Shown one piece after another: positions 53,272 through 61,921 of a DNA stretch of 64,000 nucleotides. Position 1 is the stretch's first letter. Every line of letters starts with the position of its first letter. The stretch is from NCBI GenBank assembly GCA_965662365.1, contig CBFIHR010000001.1:62001-126000 (forward strand), given 5' to 3'. This DNA comes from CAWVWD01 sp965662365. Its GTDB lineage: Bacteria; Bacteroidota; Bacteroidia; Chitinophagales; Saprospiraceae. The notes below the pieces were generated by a model, which saw only the letters and a list, made by a program, of their open reading frames with translations, was not told where the DNA came from and did no database searches. The translations under genes and the position numbers were made by a program.

Positions 53272-54231
53272 GTGATAAATAAAATTAAAAATACCGCCAT
53301 TAATACTATAGAAATCGAGGCAAAAGCAATTGCTTCGTTAACGGAGAGCATCAACGAAGATTTTGTAAATGCCGTCCAAATTATTGCGTCAAGCAAAGGT
53401 AGATTGATTGTAACCGGCATCGGAAAAAGTGCAATCGTCGGACAAAAAATCGTAGCTACACTCAACTCTACCGGAACACCATCTATTTTTATGCACGCTG
53501 CCGATGCAATTCATGGCGATTTGGGTATGATTCAAGATGATGATGTCGTATTGTGCTTATCCAAAAGTGGCGAAACCTCAGAAATAAAAGTTTTAGTGCC
53601 ATTTATCAAAAATTTAGGTAATCAAATTGTGGCGATTGTTAGCAACAAAAACTCATACTTAGCACAACAGGCGGATTTTATTTTACACACACCGATTGAG
53701 CAAGAAGCCGACCCCAACAACCTCGCTCCGACAACTTCTACAACTGCTCAAATCGTAATGGGCGATGCGTTGGCCACTTCGTTATTAGCCGTAAAAGGCT
53801 TTACGCCAAAAGACTTCGCAAAATTTCATCCAGGTGGAACATTGGGCAAACAAATGTACCTCAGAGTCAGCGATTTATATCCAAAAAATGAACAACCAAA
53901 AGTCGATATTCATACAGCTTTACAACCAATTATTTTAGAAATTTCATCTAAACGATTAGGGATGACTGCCGTTTTAGATAATGAAAAATTAGTTGGAATT
54001 ATTACTGACGGCGACTTACGTCGAATGTTGAATCAGGAAAGGACAACATCCGATTTAACCGCTTCAGATATTATGACCGCTAAGCCAAAAACGATTGATA
54101 AACACGCTTTAGCGGTCAATGCTTTGGAACTGATGCGGGAGCAAAGTATCACGCAGTTAATTGTAATGGACGATGTTAAATATGTTGGCGTGATTCATTT
54201 ACATGATTTGATTCGAGAAGGGTTGGTATAA
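53272..54231 (+). CDS. KpsF/KdsD-type arabinose-5-phosphate isomerase
   Basis: This enzyme interconverts ribulose 5-phosphate and arabinose 5-phosphate, the first step to KDO for LPS. The 319-residue protein has a SIS isomerase domain (about 30-190) with TGIGKSAIVGQKIV, HAADAIHGDLGMI, LCLSKSGETSEI and PTTSTTAQIVMGDAL. Two CBS domains follow at about 200-319 (MTAVLDNEKLVGIITDGDLRR and QLIVMDDVKYVGVIHLHDLI). The start is GTG at 53272. No in-frame ATG lies nearby upstream. It is not next to other KDO genes. Confidence 0.93.
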   Translation: MINKIKNTAINTIEIEAKAIASLTESINEDFVNAVQIIASSKGRLIVTGIGKSAIVGQKIVATLNSTGTPSIFMHAADAIHGDLGMIQDDDVVLCLSKSGETSEIKVLVPFIKNLGNQIVAIVSNKNSYLAQQADFILHTPIEQEADPNNLAPTTSTTAQIVMGDALATSLLAVKGFTPKDFAKFHPGGTLGKQMYLRVSDLYPKNEQPKVDIHTALQPIILEISSKRLGMTAVLDNEKLVGIITDGDLRRMLNQERTTSDLTASDIMTAKPKTIDKHALAVNALELMREQSITQLIVMDDVKYVGVIHLHDLIREGLV

Positions 54232-54565
54232 AACAAAATACCCAAATTCATTGATTTTATTGGCCTACTTCAATAACAACTTAGGCTTTTTTAGTTTGAT
54301 CGTTAAATTATTATGATTTTCAAAAACAATTTTTTACAAAAAAGTAAGGGGACACAACATTTAAATTAACAAGGTATTTTTGACCTTTACGCTACTTTAG
54401 AGAACAATGGTACGTTACCAAATCGTTAATCTTCAAGCCGGAATTATTGTTTTATAGTCAAATACTTATATTTTGGTATTAATATCGTTGTTAATACATT
54501 TGAATATCACGTTTACAAAACTTTGAAAGTTTTGTAAACGTCAATTTTAAAGCAAATCACTAAAT
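54232..54565. other. Spacer between isomerase and TPR genes
   Basis: This 334-bp stretch has an exact TAnnTTTG box (TATTTTTG, 54375-54382) about 185 nt before the next ATG. A perfect palindrome at 54509-54541 and an AAATCACTAAA motif at 54554-54564 follow, with no gene seen. Confidence 0.5.
54509..54541. repeat. Perfect palindrome 25 nt before the TPR gene start
   Basis: ACGTTTACAAAACTTT (54509-54524) and its exact inverse (54526-54541) form a 16-bp stem around one G, with the TTTGAAA centre shared by other palindromes here. It could end the isomerase transcript, but it is 277 bp from that stop and very close to the next ATG. Confidence 0.7.
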
Positions 54566-56362
54566 ATGAAATATAGCTTTTTAATCGTGGGTTTGTTGAT
54601 GAGTTTCACAGCCTTCGCACAACCTGATAAATTAGCACAAGAATATTACAGAAATGGCGAGTACGAAAAGGCAGCAGCGTTGTATCAACAGTTATACGAC
54701 CAAAATCCGTATAGCGATTTTTATTTTACACGTTATTTGACTTCGTTGTTATCGTTAGAAAGTTATAAGGAAGCGGAAGGCTTGATTAAAAAACAAATCA
54801 AGCAGTATCCAGATAAAATTCAGCTATATGTGAATTATGGCAACTTATTCGAGCGACAATTCGAAATGGAAAAGGCTCGAAAAAAGTACGAAGAAGCCAT
54901 TGAGCGTTTGCCTGCTGAGCGTTATCAAGTTATTCGTTTGGCCAATTCGTTTATACAATTAACAAAATATGATTTGGCATTACAAACCTATGAAAAAGGC
55001 CAAAAAGTATTGAAAGACAAGAAGTTATTTGCTTACGAATTAGGAGATTTGTATCGTCGAAAAGGCGAATCACAACCAATGATTGATAATTATTTGAATG
55101 CTTTGCTAGAAAATCCCGCTCGATTAACATCAATGAAAACCTTGTTTCAACGCTATTTGTCGGAAGACGATTTTACAGAATTGCAGACGCAATTATACGA
55201 TAGAATCCGAATGAACCCAAACGAACCGATTTATCCAGAAATGTTGACCTGGCTGTTTATTCAAAAGAAAGATTATAAAAATGCCTTGCGTCAAGTTCGG
55301 GCGATGGATAAGCGATTAAAGGAAAATGGCGGTCGAGTTTATCGTTTGGCACAGACTGCCGCAAAGGATGGAGATTATAAAACAGCGATCAAAGCCTATG
55401 ACTATATTGTGCAAGAAAAAGGGAAAACAAATACTTATTATATCGAAGCTAAAAGAGAAATTTTGGACTGTAAACGTAGTCAGTTAGTAGCCGGCTACGA
55501 TTATACGCAAGAAGAATTGAAGGTTTTAGAAAACGAATATTTAGCCTTTTTGACAGAATTTGGAAAAAATAAACAGACAGCAAGTATTGTTTTAGAATTG
55601 GCAGAGTTGGAAGCAATTTATGTTAATGACTTAGATAAAGCGATTGAGTTGTTGTCGGAGTTGATTGAGTTTCCAGGGATACAACATCAGTTACAAGCCA
55701 AAGGAAAAATTGCTTTAGCAGATTATTACTTGATGCAAGGCGAACGTTGGGAAGCGACTTTACTGTATTCACAAGTCGATAAAGCGTATGAAGATGATGT
55801 TTTAGGGCAGTTGGCTCGTTTCAAAAATGCGAAATTATCGTACTATATGGGCGACTTTGAATGGGCTCAAGCACAGTTCAGTATTTTGAAGGCTTCAACT
55901 TCAAAATTGATTGCAAATGATGCCTTGGATTTATCGGTTTTCATTATGGATAACTTAGGCTTAGACACGACAGCAGCACCAATGTATATGTACGCCAAAG
56001 CGGATTTATTAGCGTTTCAAAATCAGTTTGAGGAAGCATTTGCGATGTTAGATGACATTCGCAAACAGTTTCCAAAGCACTCATTGGAAGACGATATTTT
56101 ATATACGAAAGCTAAAATCTATTTGAAAAAACAAGATTTAACGACAGCTGCAACGATTTTTGAAGAAATTATCCGAGATTACCCAGAGTCGATTCGTGTT
56201 GATAATGCCTTGTTTGAATTGGCGGAATTGAATGAGTTGTATTTAGATGATGTACCCAAGGCGGTGGAATTATATAAAAAAATTATCACCGATTATTCGA
56301 GCAGTACGTATTCGGTGCAAGCAAGGAAGCGATTTAATATTTTATCGAAGGATATTCAGTAA
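54566..56362 (+). CDS. Exported tetratricopeptide-repeat protein
   Basis: The 598-residue product has a signal peptide (MKYSFLIVGLLMSFTAFAQ) and is made of helical TPR units from about residue 22 to the end. Examples are LAQEYYRNGEYEKAAALYQQLYDQNP, YVNYGNLFERQFEMEKARKKYEEAIERLP, and near the C terminus ILYTKAKIYLKKQDLTTAATIFEEIIRDYP and ALFELAELNELYLDDVPKAVELYKKIITDY. It should be a periplasmic or outer-membrane scaffold. Partners are unknown. Confidence 0.88.
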   Translation: MKYSFLIVGLLMSFTAFAQPDKLAQEYYRNGEYEKAAALYQQLYDQNPYSDFYFTRYLTSLLSLESYKEAEGLIKKQIKQYPDKIQLYVNYGNLFERQFEMEKARKKYEEAIERLPAERYQVIRLANSFIQLTKYDLALQTYEKGQKVLKDKKLFAYELGDLYRRKGESQPMIDNYLNALLENPARLTSMKTLFQRYLSEDDFTELQTQLYDRIRMNPNEPIYPEMLTWLFIQKKDYKNALRQVRAMDKRLKENGGRVYRLAQTAAKDGDYKTAIKAYDYIVQEKGKTNTYYIEAKREILDCKRSQLVAGYDYTQEELKVLENEYLAFLTEFGKNKQTASIVLELAELEAIYVNDLDKAIELLSELIEFPGIQHQLQAKGKIALADYYLMQGERWEATLLYSQVDKAYEDDVLGQLARFKNAKLSYYMGDFEWAQAQFSILKASTSKLIANDALDLSVFIMDNLGLDTTAAPMYMYAKADLLAFQNQFEEAFAMLDDIRKQFPKHSLEDDILYTKAKIYLKKQDLTTAATIFEEIIRDYPESIRVDNALFELAELNELYLDDVPKAVELYKKIITDYSSSTYSVQARKRFNILSKDIQ

Positions 56363-56393
56363 GCAGTTAGCAGTTTTCAGTAGGCAGTTTTTG

Positions 56394-56425
56394 AAAGCCG
56401 TGATTTCTTTTGAAATTACGGCTTT
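56394..56425 (+). terminator. Hairpin after the TPR gene
   Basis: AAAGCCGTGATTTC (56394-56407) and GAAATTACGGCTTT (56412-56425) form a 14-bp stem with one G-U pair and a TTTT loop, ending in a T run. Confidence 0.75.
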
Positions 56426-56582
56426 TGTATTTTGATTTATCATCTAAAACAAACACTTCTCATCATACTGAAGCAAGCCCGTCTCGAAGCCTCAATGATT
56501 CAATATGACAAAAATAGTATAAAAAAAAATCAGCGAAAGTCAGTGTTCATAAGCATTCTCAGCGTTCCGATCATAAAGTATA

Positions 56583-58451
56583 TTAAGAAAACTGTCTTTC
56601 CAGATCATCTAAATCATACGTCACAAAACAAGGTTGACCATTTAAGCCCTTAAACGGCACTTCACACGCAAATAACTCATCAATCAAATGCTTCATTTCG
56701 CTTACTTCAAGGCGTTGACCTCGCTTGATAGACGTACTAACCGCCATCGAACGAGCGACATTTTCATGAACATTCGCATTCATTTCGATACCATTTTTGT
56801 ACTGTTCCAATAGACTTTCGATAGCCGCCTGTTCATCTACATTTTTTAATGCTGCCGGCACACCATGAATCACAAAAGTTTCTTGTCCAAACTCTTGCAC
56901 ATCAAACCCCAACTGATTGATCTCTCCCAAAATCGGTTTTAAAATCGCTGCATCGGCAACAGATAAACTAATCGTTTTTGGAAATAATAACTTTTGTGAA
57001 GCGATTTCTTGCGAAATAGATTTTTGTAAAAATCGCTCATACAAAATGCGTTCGTGTGCATTTTGTTGATCAATTAGTAAAAAACCCGATTTAAGTTGAC
57101 TGACGATGTAACGATTATGAATTTGGTACGGGACTTTTTGCTTTTTTGTAAAATTCTGTTTCTCGTCGTCTAAAGTTCCTTGTTCTGACCATTGAGATTC
57201 GATGGTGACGGGTTCTTGATTGTCCTCTCGCTTGACCTCAAAATCGTCTAAACCCTCGTAGAGTTTTTCCCAGTTGATTTTATTATTACGCTGTCGAATT
57301 GCCTCCTCTTCACTCATAAATAATGAAGGCGTTTCTTTCTTTGGTGTCGATGAAGTTGATTGATTTGATTTGTCCTCCGCATCAAACTCCTTTGAGCGAG
57401 GAATATTTAAGCCGAAATTAGAAAAGCTAATTTCTTGATTAAAATCAATCGAAGGCATGACACTGTATTGCCCCAAGGCATGACGGACAGACACTTTCAA
57501 GTAATTATAAACCAAACGTTCATCTTCAAATTTAATTTCTTGCTTTGTCGGATGCACATTGATGTCAATCAAAGCTGGTTGAATATCAATAAAAATCACA
57601 TAAAACGGATACGTATCTTTTTGTAAAACTTCCTCATAAGCCCCCATGATAGCGTGATGCAAATAGCCACTTTTGATAAAGCGATTATTGACAAAAAAGA
57701 ACTGTTCGCCACGAGTTTTTTTGGCAAATTCTGGTTTTCCGACAAAACCGTTTAACCGCAAAATATCCGTTTCTTCACCAACAGGAACGAGTTTTTTATT
57801 CGTGTTGCCACCAAAAACACCAACGATTCGCTGTCGCAAATTTGCTGCTGGTAGGTGAAACAATTCTACTCGATTGTGATGTAAAGAGAAGAAAACTTCG
57901 GGATGTGCTAAGGCAATCCGTTGAAATTCATCAATAATATGACGCATTTCGACCGCATTCGTTTTCAAGAAATTACGCCGAGCTGGAACATTAAAAAATA
58001 AATTTTTGACCGCAATGCTTGTTCCAACAGGTGTCTGACAGGCTTCTTGCTTTTTGACCGCTGACCCTTCGATTTGGATTTTCACTCCAACTTCATCCGT
58101 TTTTCTACGGGTTTTCAACTCGACTTGTGCAATTGCTGCAATCGAAGCCATCGCTTCACCTCGAAAACCCATCGTACGAATCGAAAATAAATCATTCGCC
58201 TGACGAATTTTAGATGTCGCATGACGTTCAAAACACATTCTTGCATCCGTTTCGGACATTCCACAGCCATTATCAATAACTTGAATCAATGATTTCCCGG
58301 CATCTTTAACGACTAACTTTATGCTTTTACTGCCTGCATCTATTGCGTTTTCTATCAACTCTTTCACCACGGAAGCAGGTCGCTGAATGACTTCTCCAGC
58401 AGCGATTTGATTGGCAATTGCATCGGGTAGTAACTGTATTACGTCGGTCAT
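56583..58451 (-). CDS. mutL: DNA mismatch repair protein MutL
   Basis: MutL couples MutS mismatch recognition to downstream repair. The 622-residue protein has a complete N-terminal GHKL ATPase: ELIENAIDAG with the catalytic Glu and Asn, DNGCGM, and RHATSKI, GFRGEAMASI. The central domain has the PTKQEIKFED segment. In the C-terminal domain the metal-dependent endonuclease motif DQHAxxExxxxE reads DQQNAHERILYE, and the CPHGRP zinc motif reads GLNGQP, so nuclease activity is doubtful. The start is ATG. It is a lone gene converging on the TPR gene. Confidence 0.96.
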   Translation of the reverse strand: MTDVIQLLPDAIANQIAAGEVIQRPASVVKELIENAIDAGSKSIKLVVKDAGKSLIQVIDNGCGMSETDARMCFERHATSKIRQANDLFSIRTMGFRGEAMASIAAIAQVELKTRRKTDEVGVKIQIEGSAVKKQEACQTPVGTSIAVKNLFFNVPARRNFLKTNAVEMRHIIDEFQRIALAHPEVFFSLHHNRVELFHLPAANLRQRIVGVFGGNTNKKLVPVGEETDILRLNGFVGKPEFAKKTRGEQFFFVNNRFIKSGYLHHAIMGAYEEVLQKDTYPFYVIFIDIQPALIDINVHPTKQEIKFEDERLVYNYLKVSVRHALGQYSVMPSIDFNQEISFSNFGLNIPRSKEFDAEDKSNQSTSSTPKKETPSLFMSEEEAIRQRNNKINWEKLYEGLDDFEVKREDNQEPVTIESQWSEQGTLDDEKQNFTKKQKVPYQIHNRYIVSQLKSGFLLIDQQNAHERILYERFLQKSISQEIASQKLLFPKTISLSVADAAILKPILGEINQLGFDVQEFGQETFVIHGVPAALKNVDEQAAIESLLEQYKNGIEMNANVHENVARSMAVSTSIKRGQRLEVSEMKHLIDELFACEVPFKGLNGQPCFVTYDLDDLERQFS

Positions 58452-58800
58452 AAATTTAAAACGGTTAAATTGTTTTATGGTTAGATTGTTTTCTGTAGCT
58501 GTTTTTTAGTCTATTTTAAAACCAATAATCAGTGATTGACAATACTATTTTGTGTATAAAAGCATTGAAGACATGATACTTTTTCAATTACACCTACGCC
58601 CAAAAATACAAAATTTTAATCTTAGTTTTAGTAGTTTAAACAGTTTTGTTATGACTATAGTTGTTTCTAGTTTTTAATAAAAAAGTATTCCGTAAAAATC
58701 GTAAAATCTGGAATATTTTATGTTATTTTGGCTGCTTACTATGCAGGGATTATCGAATCACTAATCACCCCAATTACTCGGAACTAATCACTAAAAGGAT
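58452..58800. other. Divergent spacer between mutL and pcm
   Basis: This 349-bp AT-rich stretch shows TATTTTTG on the minus strand (58601-58608, an exact TAnnTTTG about 150 nt before the mutL ATG). A cluster of AATCAC/ACTAATCACT repeats (58755-58797) ends three bases before the pcm start. I see no gene. Confidence 0.5.
58755..58797 (+). repeat. Degenerate AATCACT leader repeats
   Basis: GAATCACTAATCACC, CCAATTACTCGG and ACTAATCACTAA form a degenerate 7-nt repeat directly before the pcm start. Similar motifs precede the OstA-like gene, nnr and the TPR gene. Confidence 0.5.
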
Positions 58801-59445
58801 TTGAAAGATACATATCATCATAAAGGATTGCGTAAAAAAATGGTGGAAACCGTTCGTACAAAAGGCATACAATCTGAAGTTGTTTTAGATGCTATCGGAC
58901 GAATTCCCCGTCATTTTTTCTTAGAAAAAGCTTTTGCAGAATTAGCTTACGAAGATAAAGCCTTCCCGATTGGCTTAGAACAAACGATTTCGCAACCGTT
59001 TACAGTAGCGTATCAAACAGAACTGCTGGACGTAAAGAAGCGGGAAAAAGTATTAGAAATCGGAACAGGATCAGGTTATCAAGCCACCGTTTTAGCCGTT
59101 ATCGGAGCGAGAGTTTTTACGGTCGAACGTCACGAACCCTTATTGGCGAAAGCCAAAGAAATGTTCGAATTATTCAACCTCGGAAATATTCGAGCCTACT
59201 TTCGTGATGGCTACAAAGGTTTACCTGAGTTTGCTCCTTTTGATAAAATCATCGTGACGGCTGCTGCTCCTTACGTACCTGAACCGCTAAAACAACAATT
59301 AAAAATCGGTGGAAAATTAGTCATTCCTTTGAATATCCGCAATGGACAAGAAATGCAACGATGGACGAAAACAAACGACAACGAGTTTAAAGTTGAGCGA
59401 TTCGATAAGTTTCGATTTGTGCCGTTTGTGGAAGGGAAAGCTTGA
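58801..59445 (+). CDS. pcm: Protein-L-isoaspartate O-methyltransferase
   Basis: PCMT methylates isoaspartyl residues in damaged proteins for repair. The 214-residue protein has PRHFFLEKAFAELAYEDKAFPIG, QTISQPFTVAYQTELL (the family substrate signature), AdoMet motif I VLEIGTGSGYQ, and the PFDKIIVTAAAPYVPEPL segment. The start is TTG at 58801. The protein then begins KDTYHHKGLRKKMV, matching homologue N termini (DTYRHKGLRKKLV). The next ATG would cut off 13 of these residues. A palindrome and a terminator follow. Confidence 0.94.
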   Translation: MKDTYHHKGLRKKMVETVRTKGIQSEVVLDAIGRIPRHFFLEKAFAELAYEDKAFPIGLEQTISQPFTVAYQTELLDVKKREKVLEIGTGSGYQATVLAVIGARVFTVERHEPLLAKAKEMFELFNLGNIRAYFRDGYKGLPEFAPFDKIIVTAAAPYVPEPLKQQLKIGGKLVIPLNIRNGQEMQRWTKTNDNEFKVERFDKFRFVPFVEGKA

Positions 59446-59489
59446 TTTTTAAGTTTCTTTTTCTACGGGACATTTTGATTTTATGGCAA

Positions 59490-59522
59490 AGACCTGATAG
59501 ATTTCTAAAACCTATTAGGTCT
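59490..59522. repeat. Palindrome related to the one before tgt
   Basis: AGACCTGATAGATTT (59490-59504) and AAACCTATTAGGTCT (59508-59522) pair over 15 bp with one G-U and one mismatch. The arm is nearly the same as at 26422-26436, and both are followed by CT(A/G)ATTAT-like sequence. Confidence 0.65.
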
Positions 59523-59582
59523 GATTATCAATAAGTTAGGTGGAAATTTATTTTTCAAAAATTCTATTCTAAAAGAAATATC

Positions 59583-59678
59583 CAGTAGCAAGGTCAGTAA
59601 AATCTGCTACCGGCACATATGCCAAACCGTTAATAGCATAAAACAACAAAAGGGTTGGACACCACTCCAACCCTTTTT
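59583..59678 (+). ncRNA. Candidate structured small RNA ending in a terminator
   Basis: Within about 100 nt there are three stems in tandem: CC-GTAGCA/TGCTAC-GG at about 59572-59602, GGCA/TGCC at about 59603-59615, and the 12-bp terminator at 59648-59677. The transcript could also be the pcm 3' UTR. A minus-strand frame through the same DNA (FYAINGLAYVPVADFTDLATG before a stop) is an alternative reading as a gene remnant. Promoter not identified. Confidence 0.3.
59648..59678 (+). terminator. Intrinsic terminator
   Basis: AAAAGGGTTGGA (59648-59659) and its exact inverse (59666-59677) form a GC-containing 12-bp stem with a CACCAC-like loop and end in five T residues. It is the natural end of pcm or of the small RNA candidate. 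Confidence 0.85.
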
Positions 59679-59880
59679 AATTCCTTTGCTTCGGAATTCT
59701 TGATAACATCAAAAATTTTGCTTCAATATGTTGAAGTCACAAGCATTTATCATTTCTGATAGACAATGTCTAAATCTGCATTTTCAACAATATTAGAAAC
59801 GGTATATTTTATAAATTAGTACTTTCAATAATTATTAATATTGAAAATTCGTAATTTGTCATTGATTACTTTATGACTCA

Positions 59881-61239
59881 TTATGACGCTTCTTCGTCTG
59901 TAAATTCCATATTGAAAGTATTGATAAAACCAGTATGGAAATTTCCGTCACGGAAATCTTTATCCTGCATCAATCGACGATGAAAAGGAACAGTTGTTTT
60001 GACACCTTCAGCGATAAATTCATCTAATGCCCGAGCCATTTTTTCGATACATTCCTCCCGAGTTTTCGCACGACAAATCAATTTTGCAATCATTGAATCG
60101 TAATACGGTGGAATCGTGTAACCTGCGTAAACGTGTGTATCTACACGAACGCCATGCCCTTTTGGACTGTGGAAAGATTGAATTTTGCCTGGTGTCGGAC
60201 GGAAGTTGAAACGAACATCTTCCGCATTGATACGACATTCCATTGCGTGCATCGTTGGATAATAATTCTCTCCCGATATTTTATGACCAGCAGCGACTTT
60301 GATTTGCTCTTTGATTAAATCAATATCAATCACTTCTTCGGTTACAGGATGTTCTACCTGAATACGAGTATTCATTTCCATAAAGTAGAAATTGCGGTGT
60401 TTATCCACCAAAAACTCTACTGTACCAACACCTTCGTAATTAATCGCTAAACAAGCATTGACAGCTGCTTTTCCCATTTTTTCACGCAACTCATCCGTCA
60501 TAAAAGGCGAAGGAGCTTCCTCTACCAATTTCTGATGACGACGCTGAATCGAACAATCACGTTCAGAAAGGTGTGCCGCAGTTCCGTACTGATCACCGAT
60601 AACTTGAAACTCAATATGGCGAGGCTCTTCAATGAATTTCTCCATGTAAACGCCAGGATTACCAAAAGATGCAGCGGCTTCGTTGGTCGCTAAAGTCCAG
60701 GCAGATTCTAAATCCTCTGCTTTCCAAACGATTCTCATACCTTTTCCACCACCACCGGCAGTTGCTTTTAAGATAACTGGATACCCAATTTCGTCGGCGG
60801 TTTTGAGTCCATCCTCAACATCCTTCAACAAACCTCCTGTACCAGGTACACAAGGAACACCAGCAGCAATCATTGTTTCTTTTGCGGTGATTTTATCGCC
60901 CATTTTGCGAATATGCTCTGGACTTGGCCCGATAAACTTCACACCATATTCTGTACAAATTTCTGCGAAATCTGCATTTTCTGCTAAGAAACCGTAACCA
61001 GGGTGAATAGCGTCAGCGTTCGTAATTTCAACAGCTGCCATCAACTTCGTTACATCTAAATAAGATTCTTTTGAAGAAGCTGGCCCGATACAAACGGCTT
61101 CATCTGCAAAACGAACATGAAGGCTTTCACGGTCAGCGGTTGAATAAACTGCCACCGTTTTAATGCCCATTTCTTTACACGTTCGGATGATTCGCAGAGC
61201 GATTTCTCCTCTATTTGCTATGAGTATTTTCTTGAACAT
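59881..61239 (-). CDS. accC: Acetyl-CoA carboxylase, biotin carboxylase subunit
   Basis: AccC carboxylates biotin on AccB using ATP and bicarbonate, the first step of fatty acid synthesis. The 452-residue protein opens with FKKILIANRGEIALRIIRTCKEMG. It has the Gly-rich ATP loop KATAGGGGKGMRIV, HLSERDCSIQRRHQKL, and the ATP-grasp core YFMEMNTRIQVEHPVTE. Length is typical. It follows accB with an 82-bp spacer that contains two copies of AACTGCTAACTAA. Confidence 0.97.
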   Translation of the reverse strand: MFKKILIANRGEIALRIIRTCKEMGIKTVAVYSTADRESLHVRFADEAVCIGPASSKESYLDVTKLMAAVEITNADAIHPGYGFLAENADFAEICTEYGVKFIGPSPEHIRKMGDKITAKETMIAAGVPCVPGTGGLLKDVEDGLKTADEIGYPVILKATAGGGGKGMRIVWKAEDLESAWTLATNEAAASFGNPGVYMEKFIEEPRHIEFQVIGDQYGTAAHLSERDCSIQRRHQKLVEEAPSPFMTDELREKMGKAAVNACLAINYEGVGTVEFLVDKHRNFYFMEMNTRIQVEHPVTEEVIDIDLIKEQIKVAAGHKISGENYYPTMHAMECRINAEDVRFNFRPTPGKIQSFHSPKGHGVRVDTHVYAGYTIPPYYDSMIAKLICRAKTREECIEKMARALDEFIAEGVKTTVPFHRRLMQDKDFRDGNFHTGFINTFNMEFTDEEAS

Positions 61240-61321
61240 AAGTTTTAAGTTTTTTGAAATTAAAATCTAACAATTTACAATAACAGTTTATTCAAACTGC
61301 TAACTAAAAACTGCTAACTAA

Positions 61322-61840
61322 CTAAGGTTCAACTAAGTATAAAACTTGATCATACTCTACTGGTTGAGCATCCTCGACCATTACTTTTACGATTGTCCCT
61401 GATACTTCTGACTCGATTTCGTTAAATAACTTCATCGCTTCGACGATACAAACAACATCGCCTTTATTCACCTTATCACCAACTTTTACGTAAGCAGGTT
61501 TGTCTGGCGAAGCCGAACGGTAGAATGTTCCTACGATCGGTGATTTAATCTCAATTGTATTAGAACTTGCCGATGTTTCTTCTTTTGCCACCGGTGCTGC
61601 AGGTGTCGCTGCCGGTGCAGCAGGAGCCGCCGGTGCAGGCGCTTGAGGTGCAGGTGCATAATGTTGCTGTGGCATCGCTGCTGGCATATGAATAATTTGA
61701 GGTTGGCCAGAACCTTCTACGATTTTGGCTTCTTTATTATTAATAATATTTAACTTCAAATCTTCTTGCTCAAAGTTGAACTCATCAATTCCTGTTTCGC
61801 TGATAAGTTTGATTAAATCTTGAATTTCCTTGATTTTCAT
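61322..61840 (-). CDS. accB: Acetyl-CoA carboxylase, biotin carboxyl carrier protein
   Basis: AccB carries biotin between the two half reactions. The 172-residue protein has an N-terminal helical domain (about 1-45), then a flexible Ala/Pro-rich linker at about 52-87 (APAPQAPAPAAPAAPAATPA). The biotinyl domain at about 96-172 has Lys137 in VEAMKLFNEIE as the attachment site. The PxxxGTFYRSASPDKPAYVK strand is conserved. It sits between efp and accC in the usual efp-accB-accC order. Confidence 0.97.
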   Translation of the reverse strand: MKIKEIQDLIKLISETGIDEFNFEQEDLKLNIINNKEAKIVEGSGQPQIIHMPAAMPQQHYAPAPQAPAPAAPAAPAATPAAPVAKEETSASSNTIEIKSPIVGTFYRSASPDKPAYVKVGDKVNKGDVVCIVEAMKLFNEIESEVSGTIVKVMVEDAQPVEYDQVLYLVEP

Positions 61841-61921
61841 GCTTTTGACAAGGTTTTAGTTCATATAACACAATTGATTTATTCGTCATTTTTGTTATAC
61901 GAATTGGTTAGAATATATTTC

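Larger units (their letters stand above)
59446..59880. other. Convergent spacer with palindrome, candidate small RNA and terminators
   Basis: This 435-bp stretch holds a palindrome (59490-59522), then three nested hairpins ending in a strong U-tailed terminator (59583-59678). A TTTCAATA/TATTGAAA hairpin near 59823-59847 probably ends the minus-strand accC transcript. No coding frame of length is convincing. Confidence 0.55.
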
